This document shows, piece after piece, positions 53,483 to 62,583 of a stretch of DNA of 64,000 nucleotides (position 1 is the stretch's first letter; each line of letters opens with the position of its first letter). Under the pieces are notes generated by a model. That model worked only from the letters and a program-made list of their open reading frames with translations. It was not told the origin of the DNA and did not search any database. The position numbers and the translations under genes were made by a program. Origin of the DNA: Aquimarina aggregata (lineage in GTDB: Bacteria; Bacteroidota; Bacteroidia; Flavobacteriales; Flavobacteriaceae); contig NZ_LQRT01000046.1 in assembly GCF_001632745.1 (NCBI RefSeq), forward strand, positions 434,001 through 498,000. Direction: 5' to 3'.

Positions 53483-54904
53483 ATGATCTTAACTATTATT
53501 TTATATAGTATACTAACTGTTTTATCTATACTACACATTATCCTTTATGGTTCTCGACCTACAAAATCCCTAAGCTGGCTTCTTATTGTATTAGTTTTTC
53601 CCATTATTGGTATTATTTTTTATGTAGTTTTTGGAATTAATCGAAGAAAATTTAAGTTTTTCAAACTTAAACAGACCGTTAGAAGGCGCTTATATGATGA
53701 AAATTTTCGAAATCGATTAGTCAAAAAACAAAAAATCAATTTTGAAAATAAGAAAAGTTCTAAGTTATCTAAATTATTACGAAATAGTTCAAATTTTGCT
53801 ACCCAACCCGCAAATCAAGTTAAAGTACTCCAAAATGGGAAAGAAACTTTTGATTCTATTTTTAAAGAACTGCAAAAAGCTGAAAAATTCATACACCTAC
53901 AATACTACATTTTTGAAGAAGGAGAATTATTTGACAGACTTTATTCTTTATTGAAAGAAAAGCTGGAAAACAATGTCGAAGTACGAATTTTATATGATGC
54001 GATAGGTAGTTATTCGTTACGTAAAAAAGCCATTAAAAAGTTTAAAGATATAGGAGCAAGTGTATATCCTATAATGCCATTACATTTTGGTAGTTTTTTG
54101 TTTACTTTAAATTATCGCAATCATCGGAAAATTATAATTATAGATGGTAAAGTTGGTTTTACTGGAGGTGTCAACATCTCTGATAAATATATTAATCCTA
54201 AATCAGAACTTGGTATTTGGGATGACACACATTTATATCTAAATGGTCCTGCAGTAGATAGTTTGCATCGAGTGTTTATCAAAGATTATTATTTTGCCAG
54301 TAATGAGGAGTTACTACTAACAAATAAATACCTTCCCGAAATTGAAAAACAAGGAGATGTAGCGGTTCAGATTGTAGCAGGTGGGCCCGATGCAGATCAT
54401 CCCTCGATTATGCAGCAATACATTACCATGATTAATCTCGCTGAAGAATATATTTATATTTCTAACCCATATTTTATTCCAAACAATGCGATGCTTGAAG
54501 CTCTTAGAATAGCGGCTCTAAGTGGAGTAACCATTAAGTTATTAGTGCCAAAAAAATCAGATTCCTGGTTAGCTAAATATAGTATGCTATCCTTTTTTGA
54601 AGAACTATTGTTTCTAGGAATTGAGATCTACCAACAAAAAGATGATTTCCTGCATAGCAAAATTATTATAATGGATGGTGAAATTGCTTCTGTAGGTTCT
54701 GGTAATTTTGATCACCGAAGTTTTGAACATAATTTTGAAACTAATGCCTTGATTTATGACTCCCCTATTGCAGAAAGCATTTGTCAAGATTTTATTGCAG
54801 ATTGCCAAGAGAGTGTATTATTGAAGTATGAAATTTATAAAAAAAGGGGGGTAAAACGAAAATTATCTGAAGGTATTGCACGATTCTTTAGCCCTTTATT
54901 ATAA
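53483..54904 (+). CDS. cls: cardiolipin synthase (phospholipase D superfamily)
   Basis: The 473-residue product has two N-terminal membrane helices (LYSILTVLSILHIILYG, SWLLIVLVFPIIGIIFYVVF) and two HKD motifs: His214 in HRKIIIIDGKVGFTGG and His391 in HSKIIIMDGEIASVGSGNFD. Together they form the active site that transfers phosphatidyl groups between phosphatidylglycerol molecules. The length is normal for bacterial ClsA-type enzymes. It stands alone. Cardiolipin supports membrane stress adaptation, which fits its neighbours. Confidence 0.92.
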   Translation: MILTIILYSILTVLSILHIILYGSRPTKSLSWLLIVLVFPIIGIIFYVVFGINRRKFKFFKLKQTVRRRLYDENFRNRLVKKQKINFENKKSSKLSKLLRNSSNFATQPANQVKVLQNGKETFDSIFKELQKAEKFIHLQYYIFEEGELFDRLYSLLKEKLENNVEVRILYDAIGSYSLRKKAIKKFKDIGASVYPIMPLHFGSFLFTLNYRNHRKIIIIDGKVGFTGGVNISDKYINPKSELGIWDDTHLYLNGPAVDSLHRVFIKDYYFASNEELLLTNKYLPEIEKQGDVAVQIVAGGPDADHPSIMQQYITMINLAEEYIYISNPYFIPNNAMLEALRIAALSGVTIKLLVPKKSDSWLAKYSMLSFFEELLFLGIEIYQQKDDFLHSKIIIMDGEIASVGSGNFDHRSFEHNFETNALIYDSPIAESICQDFIADCQESVLLKYEIYKKRGVKRKLSEGIARFFSPLL

Positions 54905-55054
54905 TTAGCATCAAAGTATTCTTTTCTAATTTCTAAAATTCTGTTAAACCTTATTTAAACAACGAAATGAGTCAAAAACTGTGTTTTTTGAGTCAACGTT
55001 CCCTCTAAGCTCATTGTAATTTTGACCCAACAAATAATAAAAACAAAACATACA

Positions 55055-55660
55055 ATGATGAAAAAAACAACTTTATTTTTAAGCCTTATTTTTTGTAGCA
55101 TAACTTTACTAGCACAAGAAGTCGAAAACAGATTTCAACTAGGAGCTCGTGCCGGTGTCAATTTTGCAACCATCACAGGAGATGATTTTGAAGACCCAAA
55201 TTCAAGGACTAGTTTTTATGCTGGTCTGGTTGCAGAAACTTTTGTAACCGAAAAATTTGCACTACAAGCAGAAGCTTTCTATTCTGGACAAGGATTTGAT
55301 ATAGAAGAAACAACCATTGCTGGGGTAACGGTAACACCAGACGCAGAATTTCAAATTGATTATATCCAAGTCCCTATTTTAGCCAAAATCTACTTGATAG
55401 AAGGACTTAATATCCATGCAGGACCACAATTTGGTTTCAAAATTAATGAAGAGATTGATACCGATCCTACAGGAGATGGTGGTGATTTTAATACAGATGC
55501 TATCAAAGATTTTGATTTTCAGTTGGCTGCTGGTGCAGAACTTAAATTAACTCGAGGCTTTTTTATACAAGCCAGATATACATATGGGTTTTCTGAAGTA
55601 GTTGAAGATACAGATGCGCATAATTCTACCTTTTCTGCTGGAGTAGGATTCATGTTCTAA
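55055..55660 (+). CDS. PorT-like outer-membrane beta-barrel protein (OMP_b-brl_2)
   Basis: From the ATG at 55055 the 201-residue product has a signal peptide ending at LLAQE, then an eight-stranded barrel with 'LGARAGVNFATITGDDFED', 'IDYIQVPILAKIYLIEGLNI', 'FDFQLAAGAELKLTRGFFIQ' and a final aromatic strand AGVGFMF. Small barrels of this class are abundant in Bacteroidota and of mixed, mostly unknown role. The gene at 55816 is a paralogue. Confidence 0.85.
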   Translation: MMKKTTLFLSLIFCSITLLAQEVENRFQLGARAGVNFATITGDDFEDPNSRTSFYAGLVAETFVTEKFALQAEAFYSGQGFDIEETTIAGVTVTPDAEFQIDYIQVPILAKIYLIEGLNIHAGPQFGFKINEEIDTDPTGDGGDFNTDAIKDFDFQLAAGAELKLTRGFFIQARYTYGFSEVVEDTDAHNSTFSAGVGFMF

Positions 55661-55688
55661 AAACTTTATTTTAACACAACTCAACTAC

Positions 55689-55723
55689 CAAAAAGACCTA
55701 TCACTAGTTTGATAGGTCTTTTT
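55689..55723 (+). terminator. intrinsic terminator between the two barrel genes
   Basis: AAAAAGACCTATCA (55690-55703) pairs with TGATAGGTCTTTTT around a short loop, directly after the first barrel gene. Confidence 0.8.
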
Positions 55724-55815
55724 ATTATTCTAATTCAGTAGGATTAAGAAACCTATTATTTGAGTTAACCTATACACTTAGTTAATGTTAACTTGAAAAA
55801 TACAATTACAACTTC

Positions 55816-56421
55816 ATGAAAACAAAACAAAAGTTTCTATCATTAATAATGATCATAGTATCATGCACAACTGTCTTTGCTCAAGATGATCCTTTACAAT
55901 CTGCTCTGTTAGGTTTCAAAGGAGGAGCAAATTTTGCAACAATTAGCTCTAGAAATCTAGAAGATCCTAGCTTTAGAAGTGATTTCTATGTGGGGTTAGC
56001 TATCGAGGCGATGCTAACTGATAAATTTGGTTTCCAAGTAGAAGCAATATATTCTAGACAAGGGCTTAAAATTAACCAACAATTAAGCAAAAGAAAAGAA
56101 ATAGTTAGACTTGACTATATCCAAATACCTATTTTAGCTAAGGCTTATATAATTGAAGGGTTTAATATACAAGGAGGGTTGCAATTTGGATTTAAAGTAG
56201 ATGAAAGTTCCCCGGTTACTTTCCCTTTAGAAAACGGTGTAGATTTTAATATTGATACTATTAGAAGCTTTGATTTTCAATTAACTTCAGGAATTGAATA
56301 TAAATTTAAGAACGGATTTTTTATGCAAGCTCGATATAGTTATGGTTTTTCGGAAATTGTTGACGATTCAGAAGCTCATAATTCTGTGTTTTCTACTGGT
56401 ATCGGGTTTATGTTTTATTAA
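55816..56421 (+). CDS. PorT-like outer-membrane beta-barrel protein, paralogue
   Basis: The 201-residue product has a signal peptide (LIMIIVSCTTVFAQD) and the same barrel pattern as the gene upstream: LGFKGGANFATISSRNLEDP, 'LDYIQIPILAKAYIIEGFNI', 'FDFQLTSGIEYKFKNGFFMQ', and final strand TGIGFMFY. The two share the block 'F.QARY.YGFSE.V.D..AHNS.FS.G.GFMF', so they arose by tandem duplication. Cys after 'IVS' in the signal could be fortuitous. Its stop is one base before the convergent barrel gene's stop. Confidence 0.85.
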   Translation: MKTKQKFLSLIMIIVSCTTVFAQDDPLQSALLGFKGGANFATISSRNLEDPSFRSDFYVGLAIEAMLTDKFGFQVEAIYSRQGLKINQQLSKRKEIVRLDYIQIPILAKAYIIEGFNIQGGLQFGFKVDESSPVTFPLENGVDFNIDTIRSFDFQLTSGIEYKFKNGFFMQARYSYGFSEIVDDSEAHNSVFSTGIGFMFY

Positions 56422-56422
56422 C

Positions 56423-57319
56423 TTATAGTTTTAGTTTCAACCCTGCCCTAATATATAGGCTATTTTGATCATTAATTGTTAAGATATCTTCTTGATTATC
56501 ATTTCGCAATCGTATATCATTTATTAACGTAAACCCTGTGTAAGAATATACGACCAAGTGATTTGTCAAATATCGTTCATATCCCAAACCAGCAAGGGCT
56601 ATTGTCATAGAAATATTATTGGCTACTTTTTCTTTTTGAGCTATTCCATCTGTTAAACTACGATTGTTTTGGATATTAGCAAAAAAACCATCTAAAGTTA
56701 CAAACCCTTGAAAAGCATTTTTCTTTTTAAAATAGTACTTAATATTAGACTTAGGTACACCTACTGAAAATGACCAATTGGGATAAAATTCTCTGTAATA
56801 GTTGATAAAAGGTAATGGAAATGGTCTACCTGCTGTAGTAGAGTAACGTAATCCTAGAATAAGTCTCCAAGGTTTTATTCGTTTGTCATTAGTTTTGTCC
56901 TTTAAAAATAAAAGAGAGCCTGTAAATAATGCATCGTCTTCCTCTATTCCTTCTCCTTCAAAATTCGATGCAATAATTGCTCCTGCTTGTACGGCAATTC
57001 GCCAATTATTCTTTAACTTAAAGGTATATATCAAACTGCTTTCAAAAGAACTAAAACGTTCTAAATCACTAGTATCAAAAGTAGTCTGATCTCTAAAAAT
57101 AAAATTTACATTTCTATACTCGATCCCTGGCACAAGATAAGCGCCTTTATCATTTAGCTTAATTGGATATTTTGTAAATATCCTAAGCCTTCTAAAAGAA
57201 TTTTCGCTATTACGTTGTGGAAAAAAAGTATATTCTACTCTCGCCAAATCTGACACTTGAGAATGAGCAGGTATAATAAAAATTAGAATTATTATAACTA
57301 TGAGATATTTCTTAAACAT
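56423..57319 (-). CDS. outer-membrane beta-barrel protein (DUF6268-like)
   Basis: The 298-residue product has a signal peptide ending at IIPAHSQ (21) and alternating amphipathic strands throughout (VEYTFFPQRNSENSFRRLRI, WRIAVQAGAIIASNFEGEGI, WRLILGLRYSTTAGRPFPLP), ending in LYIRAGLKLKL. This is the pattern of a small or medium outer-membrane barrel. It is the last gene of the - strand operon, nine bases after the large phosphoesterase-barrel lipoprotein. Confidence 0.7.
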   Translation of the reverse strand: MFKKYLIVIIILIFIIPAHSQVSDLARVEYTFFPQRNSENSFRRLRIFTKYPIKLNDKGAYLVPGIEYRNVNFIFRDQTTFDTSDLERFSSFESSLIYTFKLKNNWRIAVQAGAIIASNFEGEGIEEDDALFTGSLLFLKDKTNDKRIKPWRLILGLRYSTTAGRPFPLPFINYYREFYPNWSFSVGVPKSNIKYYFKKKNAFQGFVTLDGFFANIQNNRSLTDGIAQKEKVANNISMTIALAGLGYERYLTNHLVVYSYTGFTLINDIRLRNDNQEDILTINDQNSLYIRAGLKLKL

Positions 57320-57328
57320 TGGATAATT

Positions 57329-60300
57329 TTAAAATTTAAAACCAAATGAAAATGAAAACCTGGCTCCGTCTTCTCCAGTGAATAAGTTAAAAGTACCACT
57401 CATTGCATTTGCACTATTAATCCAAAAACCACCACCGTAATCACTATGCCATTTATCTGAGGTATCATTTTTGGCAATCCAGACTCTACCAGTATCTCCA
57501 CCAACAAATACACCAAGTTGTAATGGCAAAATTCTTGTCTTAAATTGTTTAAAGCTATATCGAATATCCGCACTGCCAGCTAATGAGGATTGTCCGGTAA
57601 AACGTTCTGTTCTATATCCTCTTAAAAGATTTTCATCACCTAATTTTGCTGCTTGGTAAAACTCATAATCCTTGCCTATATTAAACTGTCCTTGAGTAGC
57701 AGTTTTCAAAACTAATTTACGATTACGCGTTAAAGCATTGTAAAAACTAAGGTGTGGTTTAATATACCCGAAAGTACTATCTATTTCATCTACATTAGCT
57801 CTTCCTCCCAAATTAATCTCAAACCTCATTCCACTTGTGGGATTTACTGCCACATCATAACTTTCATATCGATAAGTTGCATCCAATCCTGCAAACCACT
57901 TCCGATTAAAAACTTCGGGATCTTGCAAGTTAGCTTCTTGGGTTATAAAACGACCAGGAGTATTGTCTACTTTTATACCTTCCATAGTACCTTTATATTC
58001 AAAATAACTTCCTAATCGTCCATTTTTAATTACTCCAAGAGATATTCCGTAGATACTCAATTTCACTCTATTAAAATCAAAATCTAACTCATCTTGATTA
58101 TTTTCAGTTTCATTACCAAAACCAAAAAAGTTTTCAGCAAAATTGGGACTTGTGTATGTTGCATCGACCAATAAATTATAATTTCCTAAAATACCCGCAA
58201 ACTCGCCACGATATCCTAAATCAAAACCTTGCGTAGCAAAATAATATCCTCCAGAAAAACTATGACTGCTTGAAAAAGGATTACGATGAAAACCATTAAT
58301 CGTATATACCGCCATTGGTCCTATACGGACTCCATCATCTGGATTAAAACCAATCACAGGCAAAACAGAAGATGTAGTTAATACATTTTGATTTTTATCA
58401 AAATTATTGATTTGATAATTATCTGTGAATCTAATTTTAGCACCTCCTTTTTTATCTATTGTATTTGGTTTACTTTTATGGTCATACACCGCAATTTTTC
58501 GCCCTTTTTTGAGTCTATATACATCATTATTTTGTCCTCCAACAATATTTATTTTGATAGGGTTATCTGCTTTACCTCTTGATTCAAAAACATCGTCATC
58601 ATCTAAACCATAAATCCATATTTCTTTTGTATCTTTTTTATCGAATATCTTATCACTTACTACAATTCCTTTTTTTCCGTTTTTAATTCTTGAAACAATT
58701 ATTCTTGTTTTTCCATTTTTCATTCGCTCGATATCAATAAAATCATCCTTATCTGTCCCCATAACAATAGCTAAGTTTGTCAAGTAATTATAATATCTAT
58801 CAGCAATATCTACTATATTTGCTCTTCTTCCTTTAAGATTTTTCATGATCAGTTTAAGGTCTTCACCTTTTGCTTCAGGAGGTATATTTTTAAAAGCATT
58901 TAAGATCGCTTCATCAGTTAGGTTTTCTTGTATGTATTTTGCTTGATTAAGCCACTCTCTTCTTCCACTATTTCTTATCAATGTTCGATCTAATCTAGTA
59001 GCAGATGCATTAATCCATTTTACATCTTTTAATTCTTCATCATAAATCTGAAACTGATTTGCAAACCCTAAAAGTCCTCTTAATGTACCAAGAAACCCTC
59101 CATCAAAATTAGAGAAAGCTTGATCTCTGTCTCGAGGAATAGGCTTAAAAACATGATCCCCATTCTCTAATTTATATTCGGCCCATCTCCATTGATCTTG
59201 ATGACGATCCCAATCACCTATTAGCATATCAAAAACTCTTGCTCGAATATAAGAAGGTTCATCAATTTTATATTTTTCATCTCTACGAAGTCTTTCGTAA
59301 ACATCTGCCGTACTTTCTATATCATCAGGTTTTCCAAAAGAAACTAAATCTTTATGGTGTTTTTCTGGTCGTTCTTCAATCATATATAATTCATTACCAT
59401 GTTCACTATTATATTTTCCTAATGCACGCTGCTTAGGTACATAATATACTTTAGGATTTGTATGAAGAACACCGATTGCATCAGACAACTCGGGAATAAC
59501 TGTAAATATATAGGGGTGCGCAGCAGTATAAAAATCGAGTAATATATCTTCTGAAATAGTATTCTCAAGCGACTCTTCTATGTAATTGTTTTGAAAAACT
59601 GTAGATTGTAGAAATTTAATACCACTTTTTTTTAATGCTCGCATATTGTATTGCTTGCCGTCTTTACTTCTAAGGCGCAAGGATCTTGTTTGATGTCCAC
59701 CACCCTTTCTCACCACTTCTAATCCACCATATAGTGTATCTAAAATAGCAACTTGGGCTTGAATTTTTTTTCCATATAAACTACGATAATGATCTCCCCA
59801 AATACTCTCATAAAACTCAGTTTTCTCTGTACCTTCTTGTTCATAAACTGAAGCAGCTATAGTTTGCTTTTTTATTTCTGGTATAGCACTCACATCAAAC
59901 TCAGGAATTACTTTATAAATTTCTTTTCTAAATAGTAATTTAGGTTCATTATTTTCACTCGCATAATACGATGCCCAAGAAGAGCCATTTTTAAGAATAT
60001 CTAATTTCACAAAACCTTGTCCGCCATATGCAAAAAGTCCATCATTACTTAGCGTGGCATATGAATTTTTAGCACCTGATCCAGAAACAATTTGTTTGAT
60101 TCCTTTGTGCTCTATATACTGCAAAGAATGTTCGTGACCTGATGCGAAAATGATTCGATTTGAACCTTTGGCCAATGTTTCTAATCTTTTTACTAGAGAT
60201 TTATATTGTTTATTTTGTTTATCCTGTGTAGATATGCCTCCTGTCGTACGAATTTGCATTGCAAGCGATCCCAAAATAGGCACAGGTACTTTTTTTTGTG

Positions 60301-61039
60301 ATGGATATAAATGTTTAACTGGTGCATATTTCCCTCCGTGTACACCATTTGTATACAGAGGATGATGAAGAGCAAAAAGGATTGTCTTATCTTGGTTTTT
60401 CTTAAATTCACTTTCGATTTCAAGAAACATTGCTTCTCTTGTCTTGATTTCAGGGCAATTATCATTAATAGTTGGATGTTTATCCCAATCCTCAAGATAC
60501 CATTGAGAATCTAAAATAATTAGCTGTATATTCTCTGTGATCTCTATACTTTCCAGAGCGCACCCTTTAGAAGGGCGAAACACTTTTTTATCTTTCAATT
60601 TTTTTTCAAAGTATTTTTCTTCACGTTCAAGTCCCTTTAACCCTTCATTATACCAATCATGATTTCCAGGAATAAAATAAACTTGTCCATCAAAGTTTTT
60701 CACTGCATCTATTTGGGCATCCAAACGATGCTCTGCAATAGCACGGTCTTTTTTATCTTCTTCAGGCATTCCATCAGGATAAATATTATCTCCTAAAAAA
60801 ATAGTATAATTTCCTTTTTGCTTATGGGTATCTAAATATTTTTCTAGTGCTAATAATGCCGGAGTGCTTTTTCCTTGGTTTGCGTATCCTGCATCGCCAA
60901 TAAGGTAAAAAGTTTTTTCTATTTCTTGATTCTCTGATGTAGTAGATTTATCAAAAGGCTCTCGGTATTTCGGCTCGTAGAGAGCACAACTTGAAACTAA
61001 AATAGTAAGTATTATTAGGGTAATATATTTATAGGTCAT
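57329..61039 (-). CDS. metallophosphoesterase - kinase-like - BamA-type barrel fusion lipoprotein
   Basis: The 1236-residue product has a lipoprotein signal (ILTILVSSC, Cys18). A calcineurin-like phosphoesterase (about 43-320) keeps its metal ligands: Asp49 (LIGDAGYA), Asp84 (LGDNIYPDG), Asn126-His127 (PGNHDW), His225-226 (ALHHPLY), His302/His304 (ASGHEHS). A middle region (about 430-720) has MRALKKSG, then GDWDRHQDQW (608-617) and IPRDRDQAFS (634-643), which resemble the catalytic loop and metal motif of CotH/HipA-like kinases. The C-terminal part (about 890-1236) is a BamA/TamA-type barrel (NLGGRANVDE, GENLLRGYRTERF-like turn DENLLRGYR) ending FSFGFKF. It should sit in the outer membrane with soluble parts facing the periplasm or surface. 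Confidence 0.85.
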   Translation of the reverse strand: MTYKYITLIILTILVSSCALYEPKYREPFDKSTTSENQEIEKTFYLIGDAGYANQGKSTPALLALEKYLDTHKQKGNYTIFLGDNIYPDGMPEEDKKDRAIAEHRLDAQIDAVKNFDGQVYFIPGNHDWYNEGLKGLEREEKYFEKKLKDKKVFRPSKGCALESIEITENIQLIILDSQWYLEDWDKHPTINDNCPEIKTREAMFLEIESEFKKNQDKTILFALHHPLYTNGVHGGKYAPVKHLYPSQKKVPVPILGSLAMQIRTTGGISTQDKQNKQYKSLVKRLETLAKGSNRIIFASGHEHSLQYIEHKGIKQIVSGSGAKNSYATLSNDGLFAYGGQGFVKLDILKNGSSWASYYASENNEPKLLFRKEIYKVIPEFDVSAIPEIKKQTIAASVYEQEGTEKTEFYESIWGDHYRSLYGKKIQAQVAILDTLYGGLEVVRKGGGHQTRSLRLRSKDGKQYNMRALKKSGIKFLQSTVFQNNYIEESLENTISEDILLDFYTAAHPYIFTVIPELSDAIGVLHTNPKVYYVPKQRALGKYNSEHGNELYMIEERPEKHHKDLVSFGKPDDIESTADVYERLRRDEKYKIDEPSYIRARVFDMLIGDWDRHQDQWRWAEYKLENGDHVFKPIPRDRDQAFSNFDGGFLGTLRGLLGFANQFQIYDEELKDVKWINASATRLDRTLIRNSGRREWLNQAKYIQENLTDEAILNAFKNIPPEAKGEDLKLIMKNLKGRRANIVDIADRYYNYLTNLAIVMGTDKDDFIDIERMKNGKTRIIVSRIKNGKKGIVVSDKIFDKKDTKEIWIYGLDDDDVFESRGKADNPIKINIVGGQNNDVYRLKKGRKIAVYDHKSKPNTIDKKGGAKIRFTDNYQINNFDKNQNVLTTSSVLPVIGFNPDDGVRIGPMAVYTINGFHRNPFSSSHSFSGGYYFATQGFDLGYRGEFAGILGNYNLLVDATYTSPNFAENFFGFGNETENNQDELDFDFNRVKLSIYGISLGVIKNGRLGSYFEYKGTMEGIKVDNTPGRFITQEANLQDPEVFNRKWFAGLDATYRYESYDVAVNPTSGMRFEINLGGRANVDEIDSTFGYIKPHLSFYNALTRNRKLVLKTATQGQFNIGKDYEFYQAAKLGDENLLRGYRTERFTGQSSLAGSADIRYSFKQFKTRILPLQLGVFVGGDTGRVWIAKNDTSDKWHSDYGGGFWINSANAMSGTFNLFTGEDGARFSFSFGFKF

Positions 61040-61051
61040 AAGTTTGTTGTT

Positions 61052-62581
61052 TTAGATTGAATGGTTTTCTGAAACGAAATTTTCCCACTCGACAAACTTA
61101 TCTTCAGACATCACGCGTTCCATTTTCACCTGTCCTCCTTTTTTCTTTTGTGCTCCGCTCCATTCCGAAAAAATTGATGATGGAATGGTAGTTACTTTAA
61201 TTCCTTTTAGTGCTTTATTTCTGGCTACTTTATAATTTTTATTAGCTTTCTTGAGCACCTCATCCAAAGTGTCTGCCAATACTTTATTTTCTACTGAAGT
61301 TTCTGTTCCCAAATACCAATGGTGGTGAAACTCATCATTTATTCGAGTAGCGGCTAATGTAAATTCTGGAATTTCGATATCAAATTTTTCTTCTATTTGA
61401 CGTAAGGCTGAATTCATTTTATTTACTGATAATTGTGAACCTACAACATTTAGGAAAAACTTAGTACGTCCGGTAATTCTAATTTCAGCTTTAGCTACAT
61501 CGGTAAATTCTATAGTATCGCCTATGATATATCGCCAAGCCCCAGAAACAGTACTTATAAGCAACACATAGTCTTGATCGATTTCTACTTCGGCTAATGT
61601 AATTGAAGGCGCATCTTGTTTCAAAGAACCATCTTGATTAATATATTCTGGTTGAAAAGGAACAAATTCAAAATACACACCATTATCGGTAATAAGTTTC
61701 ATCGCATCGGTTTCAGGACGTTCTTGATAGGCTATAAATCCTTCTGAGGCGAGATACGTATCAATAACCGTAATAGGGTGTTTTAATAAGTTATTAAAGC
61801 TTTTTTCGTAAGGTGCAAAAGCTACTCCTCCAGAAGTATAGACTTGCAAGTTTGGCCAAATATCATGTATTGTTTCAGCATTGTGATATTCTATAACTTT
61901 CTGAAGCATTAACTCCATCCAAGACGGTATGCCACTTAATGCTCCAATATCCCAATCCTTTGCTTTTTCTGCAATACGTTCTACACGTTTATCCCAATTA
62001 TCAATTTTTGCAATGTCACGACCGGGTTTATAATATCCTTCAAACCAAAAAGGAATATTGCTGGCACTTATACCACTAATTTCTCCTTCAAGATGCCCAT
62101 CTTTTTCTTGTAAATCTGTAGAACTACCTAACATCATTATTTCTTTTTCAAAGAATTCTGCAGGTAAATCAAAATTAGATAGCGCTTCTACTTGCTTAAT
62201 TCCGGCATTACGAATTGATTCTATCATACTATTAGTTACAGGAATACGTTTGCTTTTTTTTCCTGTCGTGCCCGAACTTAACGCAAAGTAATCTGGACTT
62301 CCTGGCCAAGTAATGTTTTCTTCTCCATCAATAACTTTATGCCACCATTGCTTCTTTAACTGATGATAATCAAAATAGGGTACTGTCTCTGCATATGTTT
62401 TTTGTATATTTTTTGATTCAAGAATTTTGTTAAAATCATATGTTATCCCAAAATCTGTATTCGAAGCTGTTTTTAATAACATTTCTAATACTTTTTGTTG
62501 TTCCTCTATATGATTTGGTTCAGAAGTTAATGCTCCTTTTATCTCAATTGCTCCTTTTATAATTGATCCTATAATTGCCAT
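61052..62581 (-). CDS. GH3-type (auxin-responsive promoter family) acyl-adenylating enzyme
   Basis: The 509-residue product has the ATP-binding motif ALSSGTTGKKSKRIPVT and later 'YLASEGFIAYQ' and 'GDTIEFTDVAKAEIRITGRT', the adenylation-fold motifs of plant GH3 amidosynthetases. In bacteria the acyl and amine substrates are unknown. It is cytoplasmic, two bases downstream of the HD-PycTM gene and 12 bp upstream of the fusion lipoprotein, all on the - strand. The family is common in flavobacteria in a similar setting. Confidence 0.88.
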   Translation of the reverse strand: MAIIGSIIKGAIEIKGALTSEPNHIEEQQKVLEMLLKTASNTDFGITYDFNKILESKNIQKTYAETVPYFDYHQLKKQWWHKVIDGEENITWPGSPDYFALSSGTTGKKSKRIPVTNSMIESIRNAGIKQVEALSNFDLPAEFFEKEIMMLGSSTDLQEKDGHLEGEISGISASNIPFWFEGYYKPGRDIAKIDNWDKRVERIAEKAKDWDIGALSGIPSWMELMLQKVIEYHNAETIHDIWPNLQVYTSGGVAFAPYEKSFNNLLKHPITVIDTYLASEGFIAYQERPETDAMKLITDNGVYFEFVPFQPEYINQDGSLKQDAPSITLAEVEIDQDYVLLISTVSGAWRYIIGDTIEFTDVAKAEIRITGRTKFFLNVVGSQLSVNKMNSALRQIEEKFDIEIPEFTLAATRINDEFHHHWYLGTETSVENKVLADTLDEVLKKANKNYKVARNKALKGIKVTTIPSSIFSEWSGAQKKKGGQVKMERVMSEDKFVEWENFVSENHSI

Positions 62582-62583
62582 GA

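Noticed and set aside
55017..55024. TAATTTTG box before the first PorT-like barrel gene
   Set aside because: It matches TAnnTTTG, but the nearest TTTG upstream is 26 bp away, too far for the usual spacing, and the box is frequent in this AT-rich sequence.
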